Shown here piece after piece: positions 55,228-63,686 of a stretch of 64,000 nt of DNA; the first letter of the stretch is position 1, and every line of letters starts with the position of its first letter. A model generated the notes under the pieces. That model searched no databases and was not told the DNA's origin. It worked only from the letters and a program-made list of their open reading frames with translations. The DNA comes from Opitutaceae bacterium (lineage in GTDB: Bacteria; Verrucomicrobiota; Verrucomicrobiia; Opitutales; Opitutaceae): positions 1 through 64,000 of the forward strand of contig JAIXWY010000011.1 in assembly GCA_027490995.1 (NCBI GenBank), given 5' to 3'. Made by a program: the position numbers and the translations under genes.

Positions 55228-55246
55228 ATTGTTGACAAATGACAAT
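55228..55246. promoter_or_regulatory. Candidate GntR operator before regulator and divergent operon
   Basis: ATTGTTGACAAA (55228-55239) is followed directly by an extra half-site TGACAAT (55240-55246). It lies between the GntR start (55171) and the isomerase start (55340), so one site could control both directions. Confidence 0.7.
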
Positions 55247-55339
55247 AGGCGCAAATCCTCACGGCGCCCTGAGGTCAGCTTGCTTTGAGTCTGACCTAGA
55301 CACCGAGCTACGACCCCGAAGCCTGCCTCTCCGTCCGCC

Positions 55340-56302
55340 ATGTCCCATCCCATGAATCGGCGTCCGTTGTCCGCGGTTTCGCGGCGAACCTTCTTGCGTG
55401 AGGCCGCCTTGTCGGCGGCGGCGATGGCGACGGTTGCCACGGGGCGGACTGCGGCCGCGTCGCCCGCGTTCGCGCTCAAGTACGTCGTGGCTTCTAGTCT
55501 CTACGGTGGTCTCTCGCTCGACGAAATCCTCCCCGAAGTCGGTCAACAGGGTTCCTCCGCCATTGATCTCTGGCCGCGGCGTCACGGCACGCAGCGTGAG
55601 GAGGCGGATGCTTGGGGCCGGGAGCGCTTGGTGCGAACGCTCGAGCGTCACCACGTGGCGCTGGCGCTCACCACGCGATTTGATCTGGGACCATTCGGGT
55701 TGGATCAGGAGATCGACTTTGTCCGATCCCACGGAGCCCGTCTGATTGTGACGGGCGCCAAGGGTGAGGTGGGCCTGAAGGGTGCCGCGCTCAAGCAGGC
55801 GGTGAAACACTTCGTGGAGGCGATGCGGCCGACGCTCGACCGCGCGGGTGCGGCCGGGGTGCAGATCGCCATCGAGAACCACAGCAGCACGCTCATCAAC
55901 GAGCCGGACTCGCTACGCTGGCTCCGAGACTTTTCGGTCGGGCTACCGCTCGGCGTCGCCCTCGCGCCGTATCACCTGCCGCAGGATCCGGCGCTGCTGG
56001 CCGGGCTGATCCGAGAACTCGCTGATCGCTTAGCATTGTTCTACGGTTGGGAGTACGGAAAGGGTTGCATGAAGCCGATGCCGATCGAGGAGGAGTTGAT
56101 GCAACTGCCGGGGCGCGGACCGCTCGACTGGGCTCCCTTGCTGCGGGCGTTGTACGACATCCGTTTTTCCGGATGGACCGAAATCTTCATGCATCCGACG
56201 CCCCGGGGGCGGCCGATCCGTGAGACGGCCTCTCAGGTCACGGAAGAGATCAATCGCGCCCGCGTGCATCTTGAAACGGTCTTGAAGGTGGTGTCCCGCT
56301 GA
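55340..56302 (+). CDS. Tat-exported sugar-isomerase-like TIM barrel protein
   Basis: This 320-residue protein resembles the xylose-isomerase/AP-endonuclease-2 TIM-barrel family, but carries a twin-arginine signal (SRRTFLREAALSAAAMATVA), so it is exported. Likely metal ligands are in VQIAIENHSS (Glu), ALAPYHLPQD (His) and WTEIFMHP (Glu/His). Exported members are common in Planctomycetota and Verrucomicrobiota and are thought to act on sugars or cyclitols in the periplasm. It heads a rightward operon with the five-heme cytochrome (5-base gap) and propeller genes. A second ATG (55352) is as good a start. Confidence 0.85.
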   Translation: MSHPMNRRPLSAVSRRTFLREAALSAAAMATVATGRTAAASPAFALKYVVASSLYGGLSLDEILPEVGQQGSSAIDLWPRRHGTQREEADAWGRERLVRTLERHHVALALTTRFDLGPFGLDQEIDFVRSHGARLIVTGAKGEVGLKGAALKQAVKHFVEAMRPTLDRAGAAGVQIAIENHSSTLINEPDSLRWLRDFSVGLPLGVALAPYHLPQDPALLAGLIRELADRLALFYGWEYGKGCMKPMPIEEELMQLPGRGPLDWAPLLRALYDIRFSGWTEIFMHPTPRGRPIRETASQVTEEINRARVHLETVLKVVSR

Positions 56303-56307
56303 TCGCC

Positions 56308-58530
56308 ATGCGTCTCATCGAATACGCGCAGGGAATTCGGCGGATCCTTGCCGGGGTCGGGCTGGGACTCGCGGTGTCAGCGGGTGCGAGCCCCGCGCCC
56401 GTCGTGGCCGGCTTCGAGCGTTTTCATCGTGGGGCGTTGGAGGACGCTGCTTTGGCGGAGGGCGGATTACTGCTGCTCAGCGAACTCAATTGTGTCGCTT
56501 GCCATCGGCTCCCGGGGCTGGGGAGTCTTCCCGAAAGGGCGAGGCTCTCGCTGAGCGACGTGGGCGCACGCCTCTCGACGGAATCGTTAGCGGCCTTCCT
56601 TACGCAGCCGAGTAAGGTGAAACCAGGCACGGTGATGCCGGACATCTCGCTGGCGCCTGACGAGGTGCGGGCGCTTGCGGCGTACTTGGGGTCGTTGGGT
56701 AGTCCGCACGAAGATGCGGATCTCATCGCCGGAGGAGTCGAATCGGGTCGGTCCTTGTATCATTCGGTTGGATGCGTTGCCTGCCACGGAGCCGACACGA
56801 AGTCGGTGCCGGCGGGCACCCTCGGTGAATCGGCGCCGCCTCCGCCCGCCGCCGCGGTGCCGCTGGCACTGGGGGAGCAGTACAGTCGCTCCGCCCTCGT
56901 GCGCTTTCTCGTGGATCCCCTGACGGTTCGGCCCTCCGGCCGGATGCCGGACAGTCACCTTACGCCCGCTGAAGCAGCGGACATCGCGGCTTATCTGCAG
57001 CGGGACCGTGAGGTCGTGGCCAGTGTTCAAGGGCCGGAGGCGCCGACGCTCCTCCTCGCGGAGGGACGACGCCTGTTTACGGAACGTGGGTGTGTGTCCT
57101 GTCATGTGGCGGATGAGGGAGGAGAGACAGTTGCTCCGGTGGAAACGGTGCGTCGCGGACCGGACCTGACCGGCTCCGGTGAGTCGCTCGCCCGCGGTTG
57201 CTTGGCGGATGCTCCCTCATCTGCGGTGCCGCACTTCCGGCTCGATGGTGAGCAGCGGCGTGCGGTGGTCGCAGCCCTGCGGCGGATTGGCGCGGACGCC
57301 GCCTTCCTTCAGGCGGAGCCCCGCCGGGAGGTCGAACGCTTCATGGCTCGCATGAATTGTTACGCTTGTCACAGCCGCGACGGCCGCGGTGGTGTAGAGG
57401 CTGCGCGGGCAGGCTTTTTCGCGGTCACGGACACCGGAGCCCATTCCCTCGGGGAAATGGGAAGCCTGCCGCCGGCGCTCGATCACACCGGGCGTAAGCT
57501 GACGCGTTCGTGGTGGGCCAAGCTGCTCTGGGAGGGGGGCGGAGAGGTCCGGCCCTATCAGGTCGCGCGCATGCCGGCGTTCGGGCGCGATGTGTGCGAG
57601 CCCGTGCTGGATACCTGGGAAGAAGCGGACCGGAGGACTCCAGCGGTGGTGATCGACGTGAGCGGGCGCCAACTCCACCAGCGCTCGGCCTACGGCCGCC
57701 GGCTGATGGGCACCCAGGACGGAGGACTCGGCTGCATCACCTGCCACGGATTGCGTGACCGTCCCGCGATTGGCGTCTCCGCCGTTCCCCTCACACACAC
57801 CGTGGATCGGCTCCGCCCGGAGTACTTCAAGGAGTTGCTCCTCAATCCTCAGTCAGTACAACCGGGAACCCTCATGCCCCCGATGTTCATGGGTCGGGAA
57901 AAGGCGGATCAGGAAATCGAGCAACTCTGGACCTATCTTAAGGAAATCGAGCAACAACTACTTCCGGAAGGTCTGTTGCGGACGGGAGAGTATGAACTCA
58001 AGCCGGAGGAAATGGGACGCACGGTCGTCTTCCGCACGTTCCTGGAGGGAGCTGGCCTCGAGGCGGTGGCCGTGGGTAGCCCCTCGGGCCGGCATGCCGC
58101 CTTTGATGCGCGGGAAGTGCGCTGGGCGCTGACGTGGCGCGGCCGCTTCTTGGATGCCTTGACCACGTGGGAAGAGCGGGCGATGACCCCGGCACGCCCG
58201 CTGGGTGAGGAGGTCACGGTCTTGCCCCCGTGGACGGCGTTCGTGCGCGTCGGAACATCGCTGGCGGCGGACGCGCCGGCGTCGGAGAGCGCCCGCTACC
58301 GTGGGTATGCGCTCGGGGCGGATGGCGTGCCGACGTTCCGTTACGACCTCGGGCCACTGCGCGTCGAAGATACGCTGCGCCCCGGGGAAGCCGGTGGCTA
58401 TCGGCGCACCCTTGTAGTGAGGGGCGGCGGACCGGGCTGGCTTTTCCGCGGAGCCGCACCCGGCGCGGAGCCGCAGCCTGTTTCATTTGACGCCGCCGGC
58501 GAGGCGCGTCTGGAGGAGGCGCTCCCATGA
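56308..58530 (+). CDS. Five-heme c-type cytochrome
   Basis: This 740-residue exported protein has a signal peptide (ILAGVGLGLAVSAGASP) and five CXXCH sites: Cys62-His66 (CVACH), Cys156 (CVACH), Cys262 (CVSCH), Cys351 (CYACH) and Cys476 (CITCH). Likely distal Met ligands lie in GTVMPDIS, GRMPDSH, ARMPAFG and GTLMPPMF. The last ~190 residues have no heme site and no recognised family. It should carry electrons in the periplasm from the neighbouring oxidation to the respiratory chain. It follows the isomerase gene by five bases and overlaps the propeller gene by four (ATGA at 58527), which indicates a tightly coupled redox pair. Confidence 0.9.
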   Translation: MRLIEYAQGIRRILAGVGLGLAVSAGASPAPVVAGFERFHRGALEDAALAEGGLLLLSELNCVACHRLPGLGSLPERARLSLSDVGARLSTESLAAFLTQPSKVKPGTVMPDISLAPDEVRALAAYLGSLGSPHEDADLIAGGVESGRSLYHSVGCVACHGADTKSVPAGTLGESAPPPPAAAVPLALGEQYSRSALVRFLVDPLTVRPSGRMPDSHLTPAEAADIAAYLQRDREVVASVQGPEAPTLLLAEGRRLFTERGCVSCHVADEGGETVAPVETVRRGPDLTGSGESLARGCLADAPSSAVPHFRLDGEQRRAVVAALRRIGADAAFLQAEPRREVERFMARMNCYACHSRDGRGGVEAARAGFFAVTDTGAHSLGEMGSLPPALDHTGRKLTRSWWAKLLWEGGGEVRPYQVARMPAFGRDVCEPVLDTWEEADRRTPAVVIDVSGRQLHQRSAYGRRLMGTQDGGLGCITCHGLRDRPAIGVSAVPLTHTVDRLRPEYFKELLLNPQSVQPGTLMPPMFMGREKADQEIEQLWTYLKEIEQQLLPEGLLRTGEYELKPEEMGRTVVFRTFLEGAGLEAVAVGSPSGRHAAFDAREVRWALTWRGRFLDALTTWEERAMTPARPLGEEVTVLPPWTAFVRVGTSLAADAPASESARYRGYALGADGVPTFRYDLGPLRVEDTLRPGEAGGYRRTLVVRGGGPGWLFRGAAPGAEPQPVSFDAAGEARLEEALP

Positions 58531-60134
58531 ATCAACCCATGACGTTCCAGTCCGTGACGCATCAGGACTCAGGCCACCCAATGTGGTGCGGTTTGCGGGA
58601 ACGGGCCCAGTGGGGCTTCCGGATTCTCGGGTTGCTGCTGCTGGCGGCCGGGGCAGCGCCCACCCGTGCGGAGGTCGTAACGCCTTCGGTGGCCTACGAA
58701 CGACTGCCTTACGCCCTGCCGACGGAGAGCAAGTTCGAGGTCAGCGGCATCGCGGTGCTACCGGATGGCCGGGCTGCTCTCGCGCTCCGCAAAGGCGAGG
58801 TATGGATCCTGGAGAATCCGCTCGATGATCCGGCTCAGGCGCGTTTCCGGCGGTTTGCCGGTGCTCTCCATGAGCCGCTTGGCCTCGCGTGGCACGACGG
58901 GGCGCTCTACACGGCGCAGCGCAGCGAGATTACGCGAATCGAGGACCGCGACGGCGACGGCGTGGCGGACACGTATGAAACGGCCGCTAAGGGGTGGGGC
59001 ATCTCAGGCAACTACCACGAGTACGCGTATGGGCCGGTGTTTGACCGTGACGGCAACCTCTGGGTCACGCTGAACGTAACGATCGGATCTCCCGCGAAGA
59101 TCACCGGTCACCGCGCGGGTCCGCCCCTGTGGCGCGGCTGGGCGATGCGCCAGGCGCCCGGCGGCGATCTGCAACCCGTGGCCGCGGGCCTTCGTTCGCC
59201 TTTTGGTCTCGGGGTGAACCTTGCCGGCGACGTGTTCGCGACCGACCAGCAGGGTAATTGGTGGGGCACATGCCCGCTGATCCATCTGCAGCCCGGAAAG
59301 TTCTACGGGCATGCCGAGTCCATTCCCGATACCCGTCGCCCCGAATCGCCGGTGCGCGATCCCGGAACGTTGCCGGTGGGACTCACGGTGGTGGAGGCGG
59401 CGGAGCGCATTCCCGGTTTCGCACTCCCTGCGGTCTGGTTTCCGTACGTGAAGATGGGGCAGAGCACGACGGGAATCATCTGTGACGTGACCGGCGGCGC
59501 CTTTGGGCCCTTCGCTGGCCAACTTTTCATCGGTGACTTCACGCTCGCCCAGGTGAACCGCGTCTTTTTGGAGAAGGTCGACGGGGAGTACCAAGGTGCC
59601 TGCTTCCCCTTCATGGACCAACTGCAGTCGGCCGTGCTCCAGATGGCGTTCCTGCCTGATGGATCGATGATCGTTGGGGAATCGAACCGCGGCTGGAATT
59701 CGCTCGGCTCGCGCTCGTTCGGTCTGGAGCGGATCCGGTGGACGGGGAAAACGCCCTTTGAGGTCCAGAGTATGGAGGCCACGCCAGATGGATTTCGCCT
59801 GACCTTTACGGAGCCTTTGGCTGCCGATGTCGCGCTGGAGCCGGGGCTGTTCACCATGACCAGCTACACCTACCTTTATCGCCAGGCGTACGGGAGTCCC
59901 GAGACGGATCCTCGGCCAGTAGCGGTGGAGCACGTGGAGATGAGCGCGGATCGGCGGCAGGTAACCCTGCGATGTGGCGAATTGCGCCGCGGCTACGTGC
60001 ATGAACTCGTGCTGGGCGCTCTGCGCTCGGCGACCGGACAGGCCCTCCGTTACAACCGGGCATACTATACGCTCAACCGCATTCCGGCATCGGTGTCAGT
60101 CGGCGTCGACGTGGCACGGCAACTGCCGCGCTAA
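58527..60134 (+). CDS. Periplasmic beta-propeller, sugar-dehydrogenase-like
   Basis: This 535-residue exported protein has a signal peptide (WGFRILGLLLLAAGAAPTRA) and a six-bladed propeller of the soluble glucose-dehydrogenase/membrane-bound dehydrogenase kind. Repeats include KFEVSGIAVLPDGRAALALR, HEPLGLAWHDGALYTAQRSE, YGPVFDRDGNLWVTLN and VLQMAFLPDGSMIVGESN, and DRDGDGVADTYE looks like a Ca-binding loop. The last ~110 residues form a separate domain. In Verrucomicrobiota such propellers are usually fused to a heme domain; here the heme part is the separate upstream gene. Together they could oxidise a sugar or alcohol, but the cofactor is not visible. Confidence 0.85.
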   Translation: MNQPMTFQSVTHQDSGHPMWCGLRERAQWGFRILGLLLLAAGAAPTRAEVVTPSVAYERLPYALPTESKFEVSGIAVLPDGRAALALRKGEVWILENPLDDPAQARFRRFAGALHEPLGLAWHDGALYTAQRSEITRIEDRDGDGVADTYETAAKGWGISGNYHEYAYGPVFDRDGNLWVTLNVTIGSPAKITGHRAGPPLWRGWAMRQAPGGDLQPVAAGLRSPFGLGVNLAGDVFATDQQGNWWGTCPLIHLQPGKFYGHAESIPDTRRPESPVRDPGTLPVGLTVVEAAERIPGFALPAVWFPYVKMGQSTTGIICDVTGGAFGPFAGQLFIGDFTLAQVNRVFLEKVDGEYQGACFPFMDQLQSAVLQMAFLPDGSMIVGESNRGWNSLGSRSFGLERIRWTGKTPFEVQSMEATPDGFRLTFTEPLAADVALEPGLFTMTSYTYLYRQAYGSPETDPRPVAVEHVEMSADRRQVTLRCGELRRGYVHELVLGALRSATGQALRYNRAYYTLNRIPASVSVGVDVARQLPR

Positions 60135-60430
60135 TGAGCGTTCGCTGGGTCGGAGGCACGCTTACTGGTTCTTCATGGCGACGCGGATTGTACTGCGGCG
60201 AAGGTGCAATGCGGCGATGGTGGCGCTGCGAGAAACGAGGCCTAGGCGGGTCGCGCTCGCGGGCTGCGTGAGGGTGATGGATCCTTGCGCCGGGGCGTAA
60301 TGCAACTCCTACTGCCGTCCCCGAGATACTCCGGCCCCGAAATGTCGCGGTCGAGTTCAGGTGCCTCGGGTGCTCGGCTGGAGATCTAGGTTCCTCATTT
60401 GCGCCGCAGGCGAAAAGCGTGGTGGCGGAA

Positions 60431-61003
60431 TCAGCGCTGAGGAATGCGGCGGAGCTTGGTCACATCGTGTCCAGTCTCCGCGAGGCGTGCCACGAGTTCT
60501 TGGTAGCGCGGCTCCGGGATGAACTTCGTGCGCGACATGATCCAAGCGTAGCGACGGTTCGGCACTCCGATGATAACCGTTTCATAGTTCGGATCCAGAT
60601 CGACAATCAGATAGCTCGCCTTGAAGGGCCACACGAAGCGCATGCGCCACTCCGTGCGTGTCTCCTGATTGTAGATGAATCCGCGCGGGCGATACGTCTT
60701 GAGTGGTCCGTCGAAGCTTCCCTGATTGAAAAAGAAGGTGGTCGGGATCGTGCCGTCGGCAGCGAGTTCGTAGCGTTCGACCGCATTGTAGGCTTCCTTC
60801 TCGATGAAGGTTGGAATGTGGGCGAGGACGTACCAGTCGCCCATGAAACGCTCCAGGTCGATGCTGCGATCAAGCGCGCGAAGGGGCGCAGGAGAGGAAG
60901 CGACTGAACCCGCCGGGGCGGTTTGGCAGGCGGAGACTAGCATGGCGCACGGGAGGAGCAGCGTCGCGAGGGCGATGGCAGGGACTGATGAGAAATGCTT
61001 CAC
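60431..61003 (-). CDS. Lipocalin-family lipoprotein (Blc-like)
   Basis: This is a lipoprotein of 190 residues. It starts at a GTG (61003) that gives a lipoprotein signal (LATLLLPCAMLVSACQT) with lipobox VSAC. The lipocalin signature FMGDWYVLAHIPTFIEKEAY is followed by RYELAADGTIPTTFFFNQGS, KASYLIVDLDPNYETVIIGV and YAWIMSRT. Such bacterial lipocalins bind lipids in the envelope. No Shine-Dalgarno is evident, but the frame upstream is not protein-like. It is the most distal gene of the leftward lipid-type group. Confidence 0.9.
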   Translation of the reverse strand: MKHFSSVPAIALATLLLPCAMLVSACQTAPAGSVASSPAPLRALDRSIDLERFMGDWYVLAHIPTFIEKEAYNAVERYELAADGTIPTTFFFNQGSFDGPLKTYRPRGFIYNQETRTEWRMRFVWPFKASYLIVDLDPNYETVIIGVPNRRYAWIMSRTKFIPEPRYQELVARLAETGHDVTKLRRIPQR

Positions 61004-61068
61004 GGGAAGGATGTGGAGTGGCGCGAACGCCGGTGTTTTGGGGTGGAGGGGGAAGGGCAAGCAACGGT

Positions 61069-61875
61069 TTACGGGGTGCGGGGACTCGGATCTTGCCGCG
61101 GAAACCACGGCACAAACGCCGACGTAGTTTGCTGGTAGCGGAGATAGGCGGCTCCCTTGCTGCGGATGGACTGTTGCTCGGTCAGGGGGATCCCGGTGAC
61201 GCGGAGCAGTAGGTAGAGGATGGAAGCGGGGGCGATGAGGCCGATCCAGCCCCACGGAGCGGAGAGGGCGAACACCGCGTAGCTCACCCAGATTAGCCAC
61301 TCGAAGAAGTAGTTGGGGTGTCGACTGTAGCGCCAGAGGCCGCGGGTGCACACTGCGCCCCGGGACTGTGGCAAGCGTTTAAAGGCCGCGAGCTGGGCAT
61401 CGGCCACGGCCTCCCCGATGACGGCCACCGCCCAGAGTCCGAGCGCGATCCACTCCACCCACGCAAGTTCCGGACGCGGGTTGGCGGCGATGAGAAGAAA
61501 CGGCAAGCCCAGCACGACCACCGAGGCGGCTTGTTGTTGGAAGAAGATCGACATGCGGCGCTCCACCTCTCCGGTCCAGCGCTGGCGCATCGCCGCGTAG
61601 CGTGGATCCTCGGCGGGATGGTGCTTCGCCAGACGACGCAGCAGGTGTGACCCGAGGCGAAGGCTCCATGCGCCGACCAGCACCGCGAGCAGCACGCGGC
61701 GAGTCGGCCAACCGGTGCCGACTACGCTGTAGATTACGGCGACAAGGCCGAAGGCGTAGGACCAGACGACATCGACGAAACCGTAATTGTCGAAACGTCG
61801 GCAGATCCGGAACGCCATGCCGAAGAGCGCGGCGAGGAGGACGAAGGCAACCAGAACTTGCAGCAGTAGGGGCAT
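61069..61875 (-). CDS. DUF1295 membrane protein (steroid-reductase-like)
   Basis: This 268-residue inner-membrane protein has seven or so helices and the 5-alpha-reductase/DUF1295 C-terminal signature: GLWRYSRHPNYFFEWLIWVS and VTGIPLTEQQSIRSKGAAYLRYQQTTSAFVPWFP. It also has DNYGFVDVVWSYAFG near the N-terminus. Family members reduce or methylate lipids using a bound nucleotide. Its position among lipocalin and chalcone-isomerase-like genes supports a fatty-acid or lipid role. Confidence 0.92.
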   Translation of the reverse strand: MPLLLQVLVAFVLLAALFGMAFRICRRFDNYGFVDVVWSYAFGLVAVIYSVVGTGWPTRRVLLAVLVGAWSLRLGSHLLRRLAKHHPAEDPRYAAMRQRWTGEVERRMSIFFQQQAASVVVLGLPFLLIAANPRPELAWVEWIALGLWAVAVIGEAVADAQLAAFKRLPQSRGAVCTRGLWRYSRHPNYFFEWLIWVSYAVFALSAPWGWIGLIAPASILYLLLRVTGIPLTEQQSIRSKGAAYLRYQQTTSAFVPWFPRQDPSPRTP

Positions 61876-61899
61876 GGGAGAGTGTTCAGCAGATGAGGG

Positions 61900-62433
61900 T
61901 CAGCGGGAACCGCTCGCTCCCGCGCGCGAGGCGAGTCGACGCAGGACGGGGCGTAGCGGGAAGTACACGGCGGCGAGCAAGACCGGGGCGGTGATCGCCC
62001 AAGCGGTGAAGGCGTGGAGACCCGCCCAGCCGAAGCGGGCAAGAAAGTCGGTGATCGAGAGTTCAGAGAAGGCTCCGATCATTTCAGCGATGCTGAAACG
62101 ATCCGTGTCGGACGCTCCCCATACGACCTCCCCGAGGCGCACGTAGACGAGTATCATCCCAAGTTGCACGGGGCCGAGGAGTTGGTTGAGGGTCTGGAGA
62201 ATGGGTTGGTTCAGACGTAGCCAAAAGCCCATCGCGAAGTTGAGCGCAGTGGTCGTCCCGAGAAATGGGAAGAGGGAGCACACCGCGCCGAGGCCGAGTG
62301 TGAAGGACAGCCGGTCTGGAGTGACGCCTTGCATCAGCACGGCGCGGAGCGGCGTGAGCAGGCGACGACGCCAGAAGGAGGGCGCCGGATCCTGGACGGC
62401 GGTCGCCATGGGGGGCGCGGACACGTCGTTCAT
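61900..62433 (-). CDS. DUF2062 membrane protein
   Basis: This is a 177-residue DUF2062 protein with about three helices (LGLGAVCSLFPFLGTTTALN, NQLLGPVQLGMILVYVRLGE, WAGLHAFTAWAITAPVLLAA). The family has no settled function. The ATG at 62433 overlaps the TGA of the preceding gene by four bases (62430-62433), which fixes the start. The frame is open to 62733, but that part shadows the neighbour. Confidence 0.88.
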   Translation of the reverse strand: MNDVSAPPMATAVQDPAPSFWRRRLLTPLRAVLMQGVTPDRLSFTLGLGAVCSLFPFLGTTTALNFAMGFWLRLNQPILQTLNQLLGPVQLGMILVYVRLGEVVWGASDTDRFSIAEMIGAFSELSITDFLARFGWAGLHAFTAWAITAPVLLAAVYFPLRPVLRRLASRAGASGSR

Positions 62434-62852
62434 GACGCGGGGAACAGAAGATTCTTTGCCCCCAACAGGTAGACGGCTACCCCGAGCGCCACAAAGGCGG
62501 ACGGCCACGCAAGTCCACTGTCGCGCCGCGATGCGAAGACCTCCGCAAGGGAGCCTTGGGTCGGCACCCGGAACAGCTCCCGCAACAGGTAGGCCGCCAT
62601 GGCGAAGTTGCCCCAGAGGACGATCGCCACGCCCCAGAGCACGCGGGTGACGCTCCGCGTTTCCTTCCAGGCGACCCACACAAAGAAAGTGAGGAAAGCG
62701 AAGTAGGCATCGAGCAGGGTGACTTGGAACCACGGGTTCCGGTACACCTCCGGTGGGATGTCGAACAGGGCCTGCGCGAAGCTGGCGCGCAGCGTGCCCC
62801 AGGTCATGGCGGCGAGAACGAAGATGAAGAGAGCGCGGAGGAAGAGGATCAT
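62430..62852 (-). CDS. DUF1475 small membrane protein
   Basis: This 140-residue protein has four helices and a DUF1475-type pattern: MILFLRALFIFVLAAMTWGT, PWFQVTLLDAYFAFLTFFVWVAWKE, VAIVLWGNFAMAAYLLRELF. The function is unknown. It is translationally coupled to the DUF2062 gene by an ATGA overlap and lies 63 bases after the chalcone-isomerase-like gene. Confidence 0.82.
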   Translation of the reverse strand: MILFLRALFIFVLAAMTWGTLRASFAQALFDIPPEVYRNPWFQVTLLDAYFAFLTFFVWVAWKETRSVTRVLWGVAIVLWGNFAMAAYLLRELFRVPTQGSLAEVFASRRDSGLAWPSAFVALGVAVYLLGAKNLLFPAS

Positions 62853-62915
62853 GGGGGTGGATGAAGTGAGGAGAGAGGAGCGGAAGGTCTCGCGTGAGCG
62901 CGCGCTCGGCAGGAA

Positions 62916-63488
62916 TTAGCGGCCGAGCAGCGTATCGCGGAGCGATGGACTGATCGGATCGTCGCCGAGCCAGATTCGGAAGTAGGCAGCCGCGAAGTCG
63001 TGGCCGGGAATGGTGATCAATGGTTCGCCATTGAGCCGGAGCGTGGTACCGCGTCCTGGCACATAGGTGAGGGTGTAGCTATCGCCGGGCTTCACGTCGC
63101 GGTAGACGGCATTGAGCGTTTGAAGCCGTGGGCGCAGAGCCTCGAGCGCGGCAGCATCGACATTGCGAGCGAGGAGCGTGTCTCCTCCCTGGATGATTTC
63201 AGTGGCCTTGAAGCCGCGATGGTAGCTGAGCTGCAGCCGGGTCGGCATGTCAGCGAAGATGCGCTGGGTCGATTCCCCGGGAGCGAGGTGGAGGGCGGCG
63301 TCGTAGACCTTGATCACCGCCATCCAGCGAAATGTCTTCTCTCCGACGCGCTCGAAACGTACTCCGTCCTCCGTGAGCGACGCGGGCGTGCGGGGAAGCT
63401 TTGCCGCGTGGAGGGTGGAGCTGAAGACGAACCAGGAGAGCAGGGCAAAGAGGACGGTGCGGCGGCCGGCGAGAGTAGAAGTAGACAT
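62916..63488 (-). CDS. Chalcone-isomerase-like exported protein
   Basis: This 190-residue protein has a signal peptide (TVLFALLSWFVFSSTLHAA) and the bacterial chalcone-isomerase-like fold: VRFERVGEKTFRWMAVIKVYDAALH, TRLQLSYHRGFKATEIIQG, and the closing FAAAYFRIWLGDDPISPSLRDTLLG. Bacterial members are thought to bind fatty acids rather than isomerise chalcone. I start at ATG 63488; the frame is open to 63560. It is the first gene of the leftward group visible here. Confidence 0.88.
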   Translation of the reverse strand: MSTSTLAGRRTVLFALLSWFVFSSTLHAAKLPRTPASLTEDGVRFERVGEKTFRWMAVIKVYDAALHLAPGESTQRIFADMPTRLQLSYHRGFKATEIIQGGDTLLARNVDAAALEALRPRLQTLNAVYRDVKPGDSYTLTYVPGRGTTLRLNGEPLITIPGHDFAAAYFRIWLGDDPISPSLRDTLLGR

Positions 63489-63686
63489 GGTGGGTGAGGG
63501 AAAAGTCGTCAGGACGTAGGGCGCGCCCCCACGGGCGAGTGCGAGCAGAAGGTAGCACATCTTGCGTGAAGCCCACGAGAAGCCGTCGTCTAAAAGACGT
63601 GAAGTTGCGAAATCCTCAGTTCCCGTTCGCTGGGCGGTGCCATCGTCGCGGCGTAGGCGCTTTTCGGCGCGCTCGCCTTGGACGGC

